NCBI RefSeq assembly: GCF_014596915.1
Contig: NZ_JACVWU010000001.1
Span: 124,001-188,000, forward strand
From: Streptomyces sp. TRM68416
Lineage (GTDB): Bacteria; Actinomycetota; Actinomycetes; Streptomycetales; Streptomycetaceae
DNA length: 64,000 nucleotides
Direction: 5' to 3'
Below the pieces are notes generated by a model, which saw only the letters and a program-made list of their open reading frames with translations, was not told the origin of the DNA and did not search any database. Positions 32,152 to 40,304 of this stretch are shown in pieces (within the stretch, counting starts at the first letter, position 1; every line of letters begins with the position of its first letter). A program made the position numbers and the translations under genes.

Positions 32152-33176
32152 GCGGCGACCTCCTCGCGGGTGTCGGCGGGCGCGGTGTCCTGCGGGGCAC
32201 TGGCACGGTGGCCGGTGAGGGACAGGAACACCTCGTCCAGGCTGGGGAGTTCGGTGGTGACGGAGGACAGGGTGACGCCGCGCGTGGTGATCGCGGCGAC
32301 GACGGCCGTGAGCTGCTCGTCGCTGAGGACCGGCACCAGCAGGGAGTCCCGTTCGGTGTCCACGGTGGTGGCGGCGAGACCGGTGATGCCGAGGTCGTCG
32401 AGGAAGGCGGCGAGCGGGCGCAGCTGAAGCGGATCGGCCGGCCGTACGCGCAGGGTCCGTCCGCCCACCTTCCCCTTCAGCTCGTCGATGCCGCCCTTGG
32501 CGATGACCTGGCCGCGGTCCACCACGGTCAGCTCGGAGGCGAGCTGCTCGGCCTCCTCCATGTACTGGGTGGTGAGCAGGACGGTGACTCCGCCGCCGAC
32601 CATGGTCTTGACCTCGGCCCACACCTCGTTGCGGGTGCGCGGGTCGAGGCCGGTGGTGGGCTCGTCGAGGAAGAGGACGGCGGGGCGGCCGATCATCGAG
32701 GCGGCGAGGTCGAGCCGGCGCCGCATGCCGCCGGAGTACGTGCCCGCCGGCCGCTTGGCGGCGTCGGTGAGCGAGAACCGCTCCAGCAGCTCGTCGGCGC
32801 GGGCCCGGGCGTCCTTCCTCGACAGGTCGAGGAGCCGTCCGATGAGGTACAGGTTCTCCCAGCCGGGGAGCTTCTCGTCCACGGAGGCGTACTGGCCGGT
32901 CAGCCCGATCACCCGGCGCAGGTGCCGGGGCTGCCGGACGACGTCGTACCCGGCGACGACCGCCTCGCCGGCGTCCGGGGTGAGCAGGGTGGACAGAATC
33001 CGGACGAGGGTGGTCTTCCCGGCCCCGTTCGGTCCGAGCACCCCCATCACGGTGCCCTCCCGTACGTCCAGATCGACGCCGTCCAGCGCCTTGGTCTCGC
33101 CGTAGTGCTTGACCAGCCCCCGCACGGTGACGGCGCTGCCCGCGCCGGCCCTGGGGTTCATGTCGATTCGCGTCAT
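32148..33176 (-). CDS. ABC exporter ATPase (DrrA-like)
   Basis: 342-aa ATP-binding subunit of a drug or lipid exporter. Walker A GPNGAGKTT, Q-loop LTGQYASVDE, signature YSGGMRRRLDLAASM, Walker B VLFLDEPTTGLD and the H-loop position occupied by TTQYMEEAEQL (Gln in place of the usual His, normal for DrrA). The C-terminal extension of about 90 residues is the DrrA regulatory domain. The ATG at 33176 follows GGGGA closely. First gene of the two-gene exporter operon; heptamer repeats lie just upstream. Confidence 0.92.
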   Translation of the reverse strand: MTRIDMNPRAGAGSAVTVRGLVKHYGETKALDGVDLDVREGTVMGVLGPNGAGKTTLVRILSTLLTPDAGEAVVAGYDVVRQPRHLRRVIGLTGQYASVDEKLPGWENLYLIGRLLDLSRKDARARADELLERFSLTDAAKRPAGTYSGGMRRRLDLAASMIGRPAVLFLDEPTTGLDPRTRNEVWAEVKTMVGGGVTVLLTTQYMEEAEQLASELTVVDRGQVIAKGGIDELKGKVGGRTLRVRPADPLQLRPLAAFLDDLGITGLAATTVDTERDSLLVPVLSDEQLTAVVAAITTRGVTLSSVTTELPSLDEVFLSLTGHRASAPQDTAPADTREEVAA

Positions 33177-33195
33177 GTCCCCGACGGTTCCATTC

Positions 33196-33249
33196 CCGAC
33201 CGACAAACCACCGACAGCCGTCCGACAGCCGCCGACAGGTTGCCGACAG
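33196..33249 (-). promoter_or_regulatory. Heptameric direct repeats upstream of the ABC exporter (candidate SARP site)
   Basis: On the coding strand CTGTCGG occurs four times, ending at 33243, 33232, 33222 and 33211, plus a TTGTCGG ending at 33199-33200. The spacing is therefore 10-11 bp, one helical turn. Direct heptamers at 11-bp spacing next to the -10 element are how SARPs recognise promoters. A SARP gene is at the other end of this operon. Site and spacing are seen; binding is inferred. Confidence 0.6.
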
Positions 33250-33369
33250 GGGGGCGTACAAGGGTTGTCCTCGCCCGGCCGCCCCTGCCCGTGCCCTCCT
33301 CCAGAGGCTGCTGCCCCTTCGACCCCGCCCAAAGGGCTCCGCACCTGTAGCCGACGAGATATCACATGG

Positions 33370-33402
33370 GTTTACCTAACTCTCAATTTGTTAGATACAA
33401 AC
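33370..33402 (+). promoter_or_regulatory. AT-rich palindromic promoter region of the recombinase gene
   Basis: Nested inverted repeat: GTTT..CTAAC (33370-33380) against GTTAG....AAAC (33390-33402) around a TCTCAATTT centre, in unusually AT-rich DNA. It lies 17 bp before the recombinase ATG, which has no Shine-Dalgarno. It could be a promoter with operator or a recombination site; not resolved. Confidence 0.4.
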
Positions 33403-33418
33403 ACGCTACCGTCGGATC

Positions 33419-34834
33419 ATGGAACGACCGTCGCGGGCCCTCATCACCATCCGATTGACCGTCCAGACCGACTCGACGACCAGCCCTGAGCGGCAACTCG
33501 AAGCGTGCAAGTCGTTCTGCGAGCAGCGCGGTTGGGAGATCGTCGGTGTTGCCGCAGATGTCTCAGTCTCGGCCACCGCGGTGCCGCCGTGGGAGCGTCC
33601 AGAACTGTCCCGGTGGCTCGATGACCGTGCACCGGACTTCGATGTCATCGTCTTCTGGCGACTCGATCGGTTCGTTCGCCGAGTCGGTGACCTGCACCGG
33701 ATGATCCAGTGGGCTCAGAGTCACGGTGGCAAAGCGCTGGTTTCCGCCACCGAACCGTTCGATCTCACGAGTCCGACAGGGAGGGGGACGGCCACCATGA
33801 TCGCCACATTCGCGCAGATGGAATCCCGCGCCGCCGCGGAAAGAGTCGCGTCATCGCGCGCACACCTGCTCACGTCCACACGATGGGGTGGCGGTTCACC
33901 ACCTTTCGGATATCGCACCTACGCGAAGGAGGGTGCACGCTACCTGGAGATCAATCCGGAGACGGCAGACGTCGTCCGTGAAGCCGCTCGACGCGTCATC
34001 GACGGCGAGCCGGTCAATGCCATATGCCGAGACTTCGAAGAACGAGGGCTCCCGTCTCCCGCGGACACGTATCAACGGAACAAGTCCGGAAAGGACTTCG
34101 TCTGGTACCCCCGCACGCTGAAGGGAATCCTCACCTCGCCCACCCTGCTGGGCTGGAAGACGCGCAGTGAGGACGTCCCGGGCAAGAAGTACAGGCGGCG
34201 CGTCCTGGTGCACGACGCCAGCGGGGCCCCTGTGCGTGTAGCCGAAGCAGTGCTGGATCAAGATGTCTTCGACACCCTTCAGGATGCCCTGACCCGTTCC
34301 GCCTCCCCGGTCGGCAAGCGCTCCACAACACCGAGGACCCCGCTTCTCGGCGTGATCAAGTGCGGAGGCTGCGGCAAGAACCTTCAGCTCCACACGACCC
34401 GGAAGCGACGTAAGGACGGGACGTACCGGGTCACCGAGAAGGTCCGCTGCCTTGCACGAATCGGCTCCCCCGCGTGCCCCGGCTATGTGTTCCTGCCCGA
34501 CGAGGAAATCGTCACCCCCGTGCTGCGTCGGCTGGTCGAGGCAGTCGGCGATCTACCTGTCACTCGTCGTGTGTACGTCCAAAGCGCCCGCGAGGAGCCC
34601 GCTCCGAACACTCCTTCATGTGATGCCAACGGGGATCACTGGCGGTTCGAGCCGCTTGGGACCACCTTCGCCGAACGGTGGACGAGTATGGAAGTCACTG
34701 CGCTCGGCGAGGATCTGATCCACGCCGGCGTCACAGCCAGATGTCACCCCCGAGACCGCGGCGGTCCCCTTCTGGAAATCCCCGAAGACTTCCGGGAGCG
34801 CCTTGCGAAGTCGCTCGGACAGTCGCGGCTTTGA
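33419..34834 (+). CDS. Large serine recombinase/integrase, catalytic Ser apparently replaced
   Basis: 471 aa. Resolvase domain (about 1-150) with TSPERQLEAC, FWRLDRFVRR and ATFAQMESRAAAERV; recombinase domain (about 160-330; GGSPPFGYRTY, LKGILTSPTLLG); zinc ribbon KCGGCGKNL...CLARIGSPACPGY (about 318-360). In this subfamily the nucleophile sits in R-[LV]-S just before the TDxTTSPxRQ segment; here the codons read I-R-L-T (ACC, residue 14). The enzyme may be inactive or very slow unless a nearby Ser takes over. Codon use is less GC-biased than its neighbours, which suggests acquired DNA. No attachment sites or other phage genes were found, so this looks like a remnant of an integrative element. 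Confidence 0.85.
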   Translation: MERPSRALITIRLTVQTDSTTSPERQLEACKSFCEQRGWEIVGVAADVSVSATAVPPWERPELSRWLDDRAPDFDVIVFWRLDRFVRRVGDLHRMIQWAQSHGGKALVSATEPFDLTSPTGRGTATMIATFAQMESRAAAERVASSRAHLLTSTRWGGGSPPFGYRTYAKEGARYLEINPETADVVREAARRVIDGEPVNAICRDFEERGLPSPADTYQRNKSGKDFVWYPRTLKGILTSPTLLGWKTRSEDVPGKKYRRRVLVHDASGAPVRVAEAVLDQDVFDTLQDALTRSASPVGKRSTTPRTPLLGVIKCGGCGKNLQLHTTRKRRKDGTYRVTEKVRCLARIGSPACPGYVFLPDEEIVTPVLRRLVEAVGDLPVTRRVYVQSAREEPAPNTPSCDANGDHWRFEPLGTTFAERWTSMEVTALGEDLIHAGVTARCHPRDRGGPLLEIPEDFRERLAKSLGQSRL

Positions 34835-34906
34835 GATGTCGTCCGTACGCTGACCATCACGCCGAAGCCCCCGGCTGGGCCGCTATGCACCAGGAGAACC
34901 TCACCC

Positions 34907-35704
34907 ATGACCACCGCCTCTCGAACGAGCGAACAGCGGATCAGCCCTGTCTTCCTCGGGATCACTGCCATCGCGGCGGTCACCGGGTGGGCGGTGTGGA
35001 CAGACTTCGCATCATCCCCCGGGCTTGCCGTGTTCCTCTTCGTCACCTCGGCCTGGGTGATCTCCCTGTGCCTGCACGAGTACGCGCACGCGCGCACGGC
35101 CCTGCACAGCGGAGACATCTCCATCGGCGCGAAGGGTTACTTGAGCCTCAATCCTCTCGCTTATACCCATGCGCTGCTGAGCATCGTGCTCCCGGTGCTC
35201 TTCGTGATCATGGGCGGGATCGGTCTGCCCGGTGGTGCCGTGTTCATCGAGCGCGGGCGGATCCAGGGGCGGTGGAAGCACAGTCTGATCTCGGCGGCCG
35301 GTCCGCTCACGAACGTGCTGTTCGCGATCGTGTGCACCGCGCCGTTCTGGCTCGACGCGCTCGACGGCGTCCCCGCGCACTTCCGGTTCGCGCTCGCCTT
35401 CCTCGCCCTGCTCCAGGTCACGGCGGCGATCCTGAACTTCCTGCCGGTGCCCGGCCTGGACGGCTACGGCGTGGTCGAGCCCTGGCTGTCGTACAGCGTC
35501 CGGCGCCAGGTGGAGCCGTTCGCGCCGTTCGGCCTGCTGTTCGTGTTCGCGCTGCTGTGGCTGCCGGCGGTGAACGGTGTCTTCTTCGACATGGTCGACG
35601 CGATCCTGCGCGGCCTCGGGATCAGCGAGGCGGAGACGTACTGCGGCTACGACCTCTTTCGCTTCTGGCGCGAGGCCGACTCCTACTGCTCGGTCAGCCC
35701 GTGA
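34907..35704 (+). CDS. Site-2 protease family (M50) intramembrane metalloprotease
   Basis: 265-aa polytopic membrane protein. Zinc motif HEYAH (H57, E58, H61) in LCLHEYAHARTALHSGD and the second metal-binding motif NFLPVPGLDGYGVVEP, both in hydrophobic segments as in other M50 proteases. There is no PDZ domain, so it belongs to the minimal group of small prokaryotic S2P homologues. The substrate is unknown. AGGAG lies 9 nt before the ATG. Roughly the first 100 codons contain more A/T-ending codons (for example a TAC TTG AGC CTC AAT CCT stretch) than the rest, and the gene sits right after the recombinase. The 3' end overlaps a small convergent membrane gene by 11 bp. Confidence 0.87.
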   Translation: MTTASRTSEQRISPVFLGITAIAAVTGWAVWTDFASSPGLAVFLFVTSAWVISLCLHEYAHARTALHSGDISIGAKGYLSLNPLAYTHALLSIVLPVLFVIMGGIGLPGGAVFIERGRIQGRWKHSLISAAGPLTNVLFAIVCTAPFWLDALDGVPAHFRFALAFLALLQVTAAILNFLPVPGLDGYGVVEPWLSYSVRRQVEPFAPFGLLFVFALLWLPAVNGVFFDMVDAILRGLGISEAETYCGYDLFRFWREADSYCSVSP

Positions 35705-35876
35705 CGGACGACCGGCGCATCTTCTCGCGCTTCACGTAGTACCAGCACATGTTGGACGACAGCCCCGCGAGCAGCACCCAGACGATCCCCAGCAGGCTGC
35801 CCTGCGCGAAGGAGACGACGGCGGCCGCGACGGCGAGGACGCAGACGACGAGGGCGTAGAGGGCGAGGCGCGGCAT
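35694..35876 (-). CDS. Small two-span membrane protein
   Basis: 60 aa. Two hydrophobic helices (LALYALVVCVLAVAAAVVSF and LLGIVWVLLAGLSSNMCWYY) followed by a basic tail VKREKMRR. GGAG lies 9 nt before the ATG. There is no recognised family; conserved-looking small membrane protein. It overlaps the end of the protease gene on the other strand. Confidence 0.7.
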   Translation of the reverse strand: MPRLALYALVVCVLAVAAAVVSFAQGSLLGIVWVLLAGLSSNMCWYYVKREKMRRSSVTG

Positions 35877-35930
35877 GGGGACTTTCTCCTGTCGGGGGAC
35901 ACTGGTGCCTTCCCAGTGTCCCCCATCCCC

Positions 35931-36638
35931 TCATACGTCCGTGATGCGGAGTCCCGCGTGCGCCTTGTAGCGGCGGTTCACCGAGATCAGGTTGGCGACC
36001 AGGGACTCGACCTGGTGGGCGTTGCGCAGCCGGCCGGCGAAGATGCCGCGCATGCCGGGGATACGTCCGGCGAGCGCCTGGACGATCTCGACGTCGGCGC
36101 GAACCTCGCCGAGGACCATCACGTCGGTGTCGATCTCGTCGATCTCCGGGTCCTGGAGCAGCACCGCGGACAGGTGGTGGAAGGCGGCGGTGACCCGGGA
36201 GTCCGGGAGCAGGGCCGCCGCCTGCTCGGCCGCGCTGCCCTCCTCCGGCTTGAGGGCGTAGGCGCCCTTCTTGTCGAAGCCGAGCGGGTTGACGCAGTCG
36301 ACGACGAGCTTCCCGGCCAGTTCCTCGCGCAGCGACTCCAGCGTCTTGCCGTGGCCCTCCCACGGTACGGCGACGATGACGATGTCGCTGCGGCGGGCGG
36401 TCTCGGCGTTGTCGGCGCCCTCGACTCCGTGGCCGAGTTCCTCGGCAGCGGCCTGCGCGCGGTCCGCGGCCCGCGAGCCGATGATCACCTTCTGGCCGGC
36501 CTTGGCGAGCCGGTAGGCCAGGCCCTTGCCCTGCGGGCCGGTCCCGCCGAGCACGCCGACGACGAGCCCGGAGACGTCGGGGAGGTCCCAGGGGTCCTTG
36601 GCGGGGGCCTTCTGTGCAGCACTGTCGCTAGAGGTCAT
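35931..36638 (-). CDS. npdG: NADPH-dependent F420 reductase
   Basis: 235-aa cytosolic oxidoreductase exchanging hydride between coenzyme F420 and NADP. Rossmann start VVGVLGGTGPQGKGLAYRLA (G-x-G-x-x-G type), NADP-phosphate-binding IIGSR, VIVAVPWEGH, DCVNPLGFDKKG and C-terminal LRNAHQVESLVANLISVNRRYK with the family's AH motif. The first 28 residues are a polar extension. Streptomyces use F420H2 in secondary metabolism and redox stress. Monocistronic; the ribosome site is weak. Confidence 0.9.
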   Translation of the reverse strand: MTSSDSAAQKAPAKDPWDLPDVSGLVVGVLGGTGPQGKGLAYRLAKAGQKVIIGSRAADRAQAAAEELGHGVEGADNAETARRSDIVIVAVPWEGHGKTLESLREELAGKLVVDCVNPLGFDKKGAYALKPEEGSAAEQAAALLPDSRVTAAFHHLSAVLLQDPEIDEIDTDVMVLGEVRADVEIVQALAGRIPGMRGIFAGRLRNAHQVESLVANLISVNRRYKAHAGLRITDV

Positions 36639-36782
36639 GGGCCGACTGTACGTCCGCCCCGCCCACCCCTGCCGGTCGGGGGACGGTCCGCCCACGGGTG
36701 CCGGGGCGGCGGTTGCCCAGGTCGGGCGAATTCAGGCTGAACCGCCCGCTCCGGGTGACGGATTGCGGCAGGATGCGGTCGC

Positions 36783-37385
36783 ATGGATGCCGTACGGGTG
36801 GCGTTGCTGCGTGAAGTGCTGGCCGGGACCGAGTGGTTGGGGGCCACGCGGCGGTTCGCGGGTGCCCTGCGGGGCTCGGTGGTCGCGCACGGCGGCGGCC
36901 TGCTGCTCGTCGGCACCGCCGACTACGAGCCGTGGCATCTCGCGGCGCATCTGGTGGACGAGGCCGCGTGGTCGGGGACGCCGGAGCTGGTCCCGACGCT
37001 GGTCCGGCACGACGCGCGGGCCTCCGATCCGGCCCATCTGGCGGTCGGGCCGGGGCGGTTGGCGGCGGCGCGGCGGGGCGAGACGCTGCTGGTGGTCTCA
37101 CCGGAGGCGACGGAGGCGCGTCTGCTGGAGCGGGTGCACGACGCCCGGCGGGCCGGAGTGACGGTCCTGGCACTCGGCCCCGGCGAGGGCGAGCTGGCGG
37201 CGATGGCCCACGACTCACTGCCGGTACCGGAGGGCACGGACCTCGACCTCGACACCGTGCAGCACCTGGTGAGCGCGGCGGCCGGGGAGAACTCGGTTCC
37301 CTCCCCGCGGGCGCCCCGCCGCTTCCGCGACCGCCTGTCGGCCCTGGCCGACCACCTGACGGCACCACCACCGCCACGCTGGTGA
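36783..37385 (+). CDS. Conserved hypothetical protein, Rossmann-like
   Basis: 200 aa, no family recognised with confidence. The body alternates beta-strands and helices (GGGLLLVGTADYEPWHLAAHL, ETLLVVSPEATEARLLERVHDARRAGVTVLALGPG), which resembles a nucleotide- or sugar-phosphate-binding fold such as SIS. The C-terminus is Pro/Arg-rich and probably disordered. AGGA lies 10 nt upstream of the ATG. Codon bias is fully Streptomyces-like, so it is a real gene. Confidence 0.65.
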   Translation: MDAVRVALLREVLAGTEWLGATRRFAGALRGSVVAHGGGLLLVGTADYEPWHLAAHLVDEAAWSGTPELVPTLVRHDARASDPAHLAVGPGRLAAARRGETLLVVSPEATEARLLERVHDARRAGVTVLALGPGEGELAAMAHDSLPVPEGTDLDLDTVQHLVSAAAGENSVPSPRAPRRFRDRLSALADHLTAPPPPRW

Positions 37386-37755
37386 CCTTCGCGCGCCGAC
37401 CCCCGAACACCGTCGACTGCCACGCACTCGGCCGCCACACGCCACCGGCCGCCACACGCCTCAGACCTCTGCGCACCTCCGGCCGCCACACGCCTCAGAC
37501 CTCTGCGCACCTCCGGCCGCCACACGCCTCGGCCCCCGCGTGCCCCCGTCCGCCACGCACCTCGGCCCCGCGCCCCTCCGTCCGCCGCGCACCTCGGCCC
37601 CCGCGTGCCTCCGGCCCCCGCGTGCCTCCGGCCTCAGCGCACCTCCGACCCCCGCCCGCCTAGGGCGCTGCCCCAGCCGCCCGGCCCGCGGGATCTCCCC
37701 TCCCCACCGAAAAGCAGTTGCCCCGAGCTCCCGCCTCTGTCGACCATGGCTGCTC
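37386..37755. repeat. Gene-free stretch with degenerate 34-bp and 16-bp repeats
   Basis: The 34-bp unit GCCGCCACACGCCTCAGACC TCTGCGCACCTCCG occurs twice in a row around 37458-37525, preceded and followed by diverged copies. Then CGCGTGCCTCCGGCCC-type units continue to about 37640. It separates the hypothetical gene from the MFS gene; no promoter motif is obvious. Confidence 0.75.
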
Positions 37756-39222
37756 GTGACTCCCCGTGGCCTGCTTCCCGACCTCACGCCCTGGCGGGCC
37801 TCCGCCGACTTCCGGCGGCTGTGGCTGTCGGGGCTGATCTCCAACTTCGGCAGCTTCCTGACGTTCGTGGCGCTGCCGGTGCAGATCAAGGAGCTGACCG
37901 GCTCCGCGGCGGCCGTCGGGGCGATCGGCGCGGTGGAGCTGCTGCCGCTGATCGTCTTCGGGCTGTACGGCGGTGCCCTCGCCGACGCGCTCGACAAGCG
38001 CGCGCTGATCGTGTGGACGGAGGCGGGGCAGGGGCTGCTGAGCGCGGCGCTGCTGGTGAACGCGCTGCTGCCGAACCCGGCCGTGTGGCCGCTGTACGTG
38101 GTCGCCGCCCTGTCCTCGGCGCTCGTCTCGGTGCAGCGCCCGGCGCTCGACTCACTCTGGCCGCGGATCGTCGCCCACGAGCACCTGCCGGCCGCGGCCT
38201 CCCTGAACAGCTTCCGCTGGACGCTCGGCGGGGTGGCGGGCCCGGCCGTGGCGGGCCTGGTGGTGGCGTACGCGGGACTCGGCTGGGCGTATGCGGCCGA
38301 CCTGCTCACCTTCGTCCTCTCGGTCGTCCTGATCCTGCCCATCGCCTCCTCGCCCGCCGCTCACGAGGCGGCGAAGCCGTCGCTGAGGGCGATCGCCGAG
38401 GGCGCGAAGTACGCCTGGGGCCGCAAGGAGCTGCTCGGCACCTACGCCGTGGACCTCGCGGCGATGTTCCTGGCGATGCCGCTGGCGCTGCTGCCGTTCC
38501 TGGCGGACGAGATGGACGCTGAGTGGTCGCTGGGCCTGATGTACGCGGCGATTCCGCTGGGGTCGCTCCTGGTGAGCGTGACCAGCGGCTGGACGGCGCG
38601 GGTCCACCGGCACGGGCGGATGGTGGTGCTGGCGGCGGCGCTGTGGGGCGCGGCGATCGCGGCCGCGGGGGTCGTCGGCGACGTGTGGCTGGTGCTGCTG
38701 TTCCTGACCGTGGCCGGGGGCTGCGACATGGTGAGCGGGATCTTCCGCGGGATCATGTGGAACCAGACGATCCCGGACGAGCTGCGCGGCCGGCTCGCCG
38801 GGATCGAGCTGCTGTCGTACTCGGTCGGCCCGACCCTCGGCCAGGTCAGGTCGGGCGGTTTCGCCGCCTGGTGGGGGGTGCGGGCGTCGGTGTGGTCGGG
38901 CGGGCTGTTGTGCGTCGGCGCGGTGGGGCTGCTGGCGCTGTGCCTGCCGAAGCTGATGACGTACGACGCCCGGACGAGCGAGCACGCGAAGAGTGTCCGG
39001 GCCCAGCGCGATCGGCCCGGACGTCGTCACCGGCCTGATCAGTCGTCGTCCCTGGTCGTCGTCGGCGCGTCGTGCCACTTGGGGTCGTTCTCCCACTGGA
39101 GGTTGCGCTCGCGGGCGGTCTCCATCGCCTGCTCGGCCTCCCGGCGGGAGGCGTACGGGCCGAAGCGGTCCTTGCCGGGGCAGTCCGGACCCTCCTCGAC
39201 CTTCTTGTGTTCCAGGCAGTAG
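37756..39222 (+). CDS. MFS transporter (EntS/MFS_3-type) with an anomalous C-terminal extension
   Basis: 488 aa as read from GTG 37756. Twelve spans; N-terminus DFRRLWLSGLISNFGSFLTF, GALADALDKRALIV (motif A), QRPALDSLWPRIV and RGIMWNQTIPDELRGRLAGIELLSYSVGPTLG are typical of the enterobactin-exporter-like group. Hydrophobic sequence ends at about residue 400 (38965). The last 70 or so residues are hydrophilic, lie antisense to the next gene and look like read-through. In another frame a TGA occurs at 39035, where relatives would be expected to end, so a small frameshift near 38980-39030 is likely. No ribosome site is seen before the GTG. Confidence 0.8.
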   Translation: MTPRGLLPDLTPWRASADFRRLWLSGLISNFGSFLTFVALPVQIKELTGSAAAVGAIGAVELLPLIVFGLYGGALADALDKRALIVWTEAGQGLLSAALLVNALLPNPAVWPLYVVAALSSALVSVQRPALDSLWPRIVAHEHLPAAASLNSFRWTLGGVAGPAVAGLVVAYAGLGWAYAADLLTFVLSVVLILPIASSPAAHEAAKPSLRAIAEGAKYAWGRKELLGTYAVDLAAMFLAMPLALLPFLADEMDAEWSLGLMYAAIPLGSLLVSVTSGWTARVHRHGRMVVLAAALWGAAIAAAGVVGDVWLVLLFLTVAGGCDMVSGIFRGIMWNQTIPDELRGRLAGIELLSYSVGPTLGQVRSGGFAAWWGVRASVWSGGLLCVGAVGLLALCLPKLMTYDARTSEHAKSVRAQRDRPGRRHRPDQSSSLVVVGASCHLGSFSHWRLRSRAVSIACSASRREAYGPKRSLPGQSGPSSTFLCSRQ

Positions 39223-39269
39223 TACCACTCGCCCGGCTTGCCGACCGTGCGCTTCTTGAACAAGGCCAT
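39039..39269 (-). CDS. Small conserved hypothetical protein
   Basis: 76-aa acidic protein beginning [45 protein letters not shown] segment (two Cys), seen here as [20 protein letters not shown], then an amphipathic [16 protein letters not shown] helix resembles small SPOR-like or zinc-binding proteins. GAGGAG sits 6 nt before the ATG. Divergent from map. Function unknown. Confidence 0.75.
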   Translation of the reverse strand: MALFKKRTVGKPGEWYYCLEHKKVEEGPDCPGKDRFGPYASRREAEQAMETARERNLQWENDPKWHDAPTTTRDDD

Positions 39270-39314
39270 GACCTGCTCCTCTCGCCACCGACATGTTCCC
39301 CTACGCCCGCTGGT

Positions 39315-39328
39315 TAGACTCGCTGGCA
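39315..39328 (+). promoter_or_regulatory. -10 element giving a leaderless map transcript
   Basis: TAGACT at 39315-39320 is 7 nt upstream of the map ATG and no Shine-Dalgarno is present. The spacing places transcription start at or near the A of the ATG, a frequent arrangement in actinobacteria. Confidence 0.5.
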
Positions 39329-40185
39329 TGTCTGGCCAGTCGCTGCTCGTACCAGGGGAGCTGTCTCCCACCCGTTCCGTGCCCGGAAACATCCGTCGTC
39401 CCGAGTACGTCGGCAAGCCCGCGCCGACGCCGTACACCGGTCCGGAGGTGCAGACCCCGGAGACCGTGGAGGCGATGCGCGTCGCGGGCCGTATCGCGGC
39501 CCGGGCGATGGCGGAGGCCGCGAAGCTGATCGCGCCGGGCGTCACGACCGACGAGCTGGACAAGGTGGCGCACGAGTACATGTGCGACCACGGCGCCTAC
39601 CCCTCGACGCTCGGCTACCGCGGCTTCCCCAAGTCCCTGTGCACGAGTGTCAACGAGGTGATCTGCCACGGCATCCCGGACTCGACGGTGCTCCGGGACG
39701 GCGACATCGTCAACCTCGACGTGACGGCGTACATCGGCGGCGTGCACGGCGACAACAACGCCACGTACCTGGTCGGGGACGTCGACGAGGAGAGCCGGCT
39801 GCTGGTGGAGCGCACCCGCGAGTCGCTCGCCCGCGCGATCAAGGCGGTCAAGCCGGGCCGGCAGATCAATGTCATCGGCCGCGTCATCGAGTCGTACGCC
39901 AAGCGCTTCGGTTACGGCGTCGTCCGTGACTTCACGGGACACGGCATCAACTCGTCGTTCCACTCGGGCCTGATCATCCCGCACTACGACAGCCCGCACG
40001 CGACGACGGTGATCCAGCCCGGCATGACGTTCACCATCGAGCCGATGCTGACGCTCGGCACGCACGAGTACGACATGTGGGACGACGGCTGGACGGTGGT
40101 GACCAAGGACCGCAAGCGGACGGCCCAGTTCGAGCACACGCTGGTGGTGACGGAGTCGGGAGCGGAGATTCTGACGCTGCCGTAG
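39328..40185 (+). CDS. map: Methionine aminopeptidase, type I
   Basis: Removes the initiator Met from nascent proteins. 285 aa with the pita-bread fold and all metal ligands visible: [19 protein letters not shown] (two Asp), [11 protein letters not shown] (His), [10 protein letters not shown] (Glu) and [10 protein letters not shown] (Glu). The about 45-residue N-terminal extension with a PxxPxxP-like [12 protein letters not shown] segment is the actinobacterial MapA/B-type linker. It probably has a leaderless mRNA and ends at a strong terminator. Confidence 0.95.
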   Translation: MSGQSLLVPGELSPTRSVPGNIRRPEYVGKPAPTPYTGPEVQTPETVEAMRVAGRIAARAMAEAAKLIAPGVTTDELDKVAHEYMCDHGAYPSTLGYRGFPKSLCTSVNEVICHGIPDSTVLRDGDIVNLDVTAYIGGVHGDNNATYLVGDVDEESRLLVERTRESLARAIKAVKPGRQINVIGRVIESYAKRFGYGVVRDFTGHGINSSFHSGLIIPHYDSPHATTVIQPGMTFTIEPMLTLGTHEYDMWDDGWTVVTKDRKRTAQFEHTLVVTESGAEILTLP

Positions 40186-40200
40186 CGCCCTCACTCGTGC

Positions 40201-40231
40201 GACCCGCCCCCTGCTGGGGGCGGGTCTTTTC
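40201..40231 (+). terminator. map terminator
   Basis: GACCCGCCCCC / GGGGGCGGGTC, 11-bp perfect stem with a TGCT loop, followed by TTTTCTTG. Classical intrinsic terminator. Confidence 0.93.
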
Positions 40232-40272
40232 TTGTACGCTTTTACCGACAGAGCGTCGGGAAACCTATTGAC

Positions 40273-40291
40273 TTAGGTAAGCCTTACCTTA
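40273..40291 (+). promoter_or_regulatory. DmdR/IdeR iron box upstream of heme oxygenase
   Basis: TTAGGTAAGCCTTACCTTA, a 19-bp near-palindrome close to the DtxR-family iron-box consensus. It lies 13 bp before the heme oxygenase start and just after TTGACT. Iron repression is expected. Confidence 0.88.
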
Positions 40292-40304
40292 AAGGATGTG
40301 CTGC

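Noticed and set aside
33260..35750. Complete integrative element with attL/attR
   Set aside because: I found no matching direct repeats at the two ends and no excisionase, replication or transfer genes; only the recombinase supports mobility.
37740..38530. Second protein starting at ATG 37746 in another frame over the MFS gene
   Set aside because: It is a shifted reading of the MFS gene: Arg/Gly-rich with no membrane spans.
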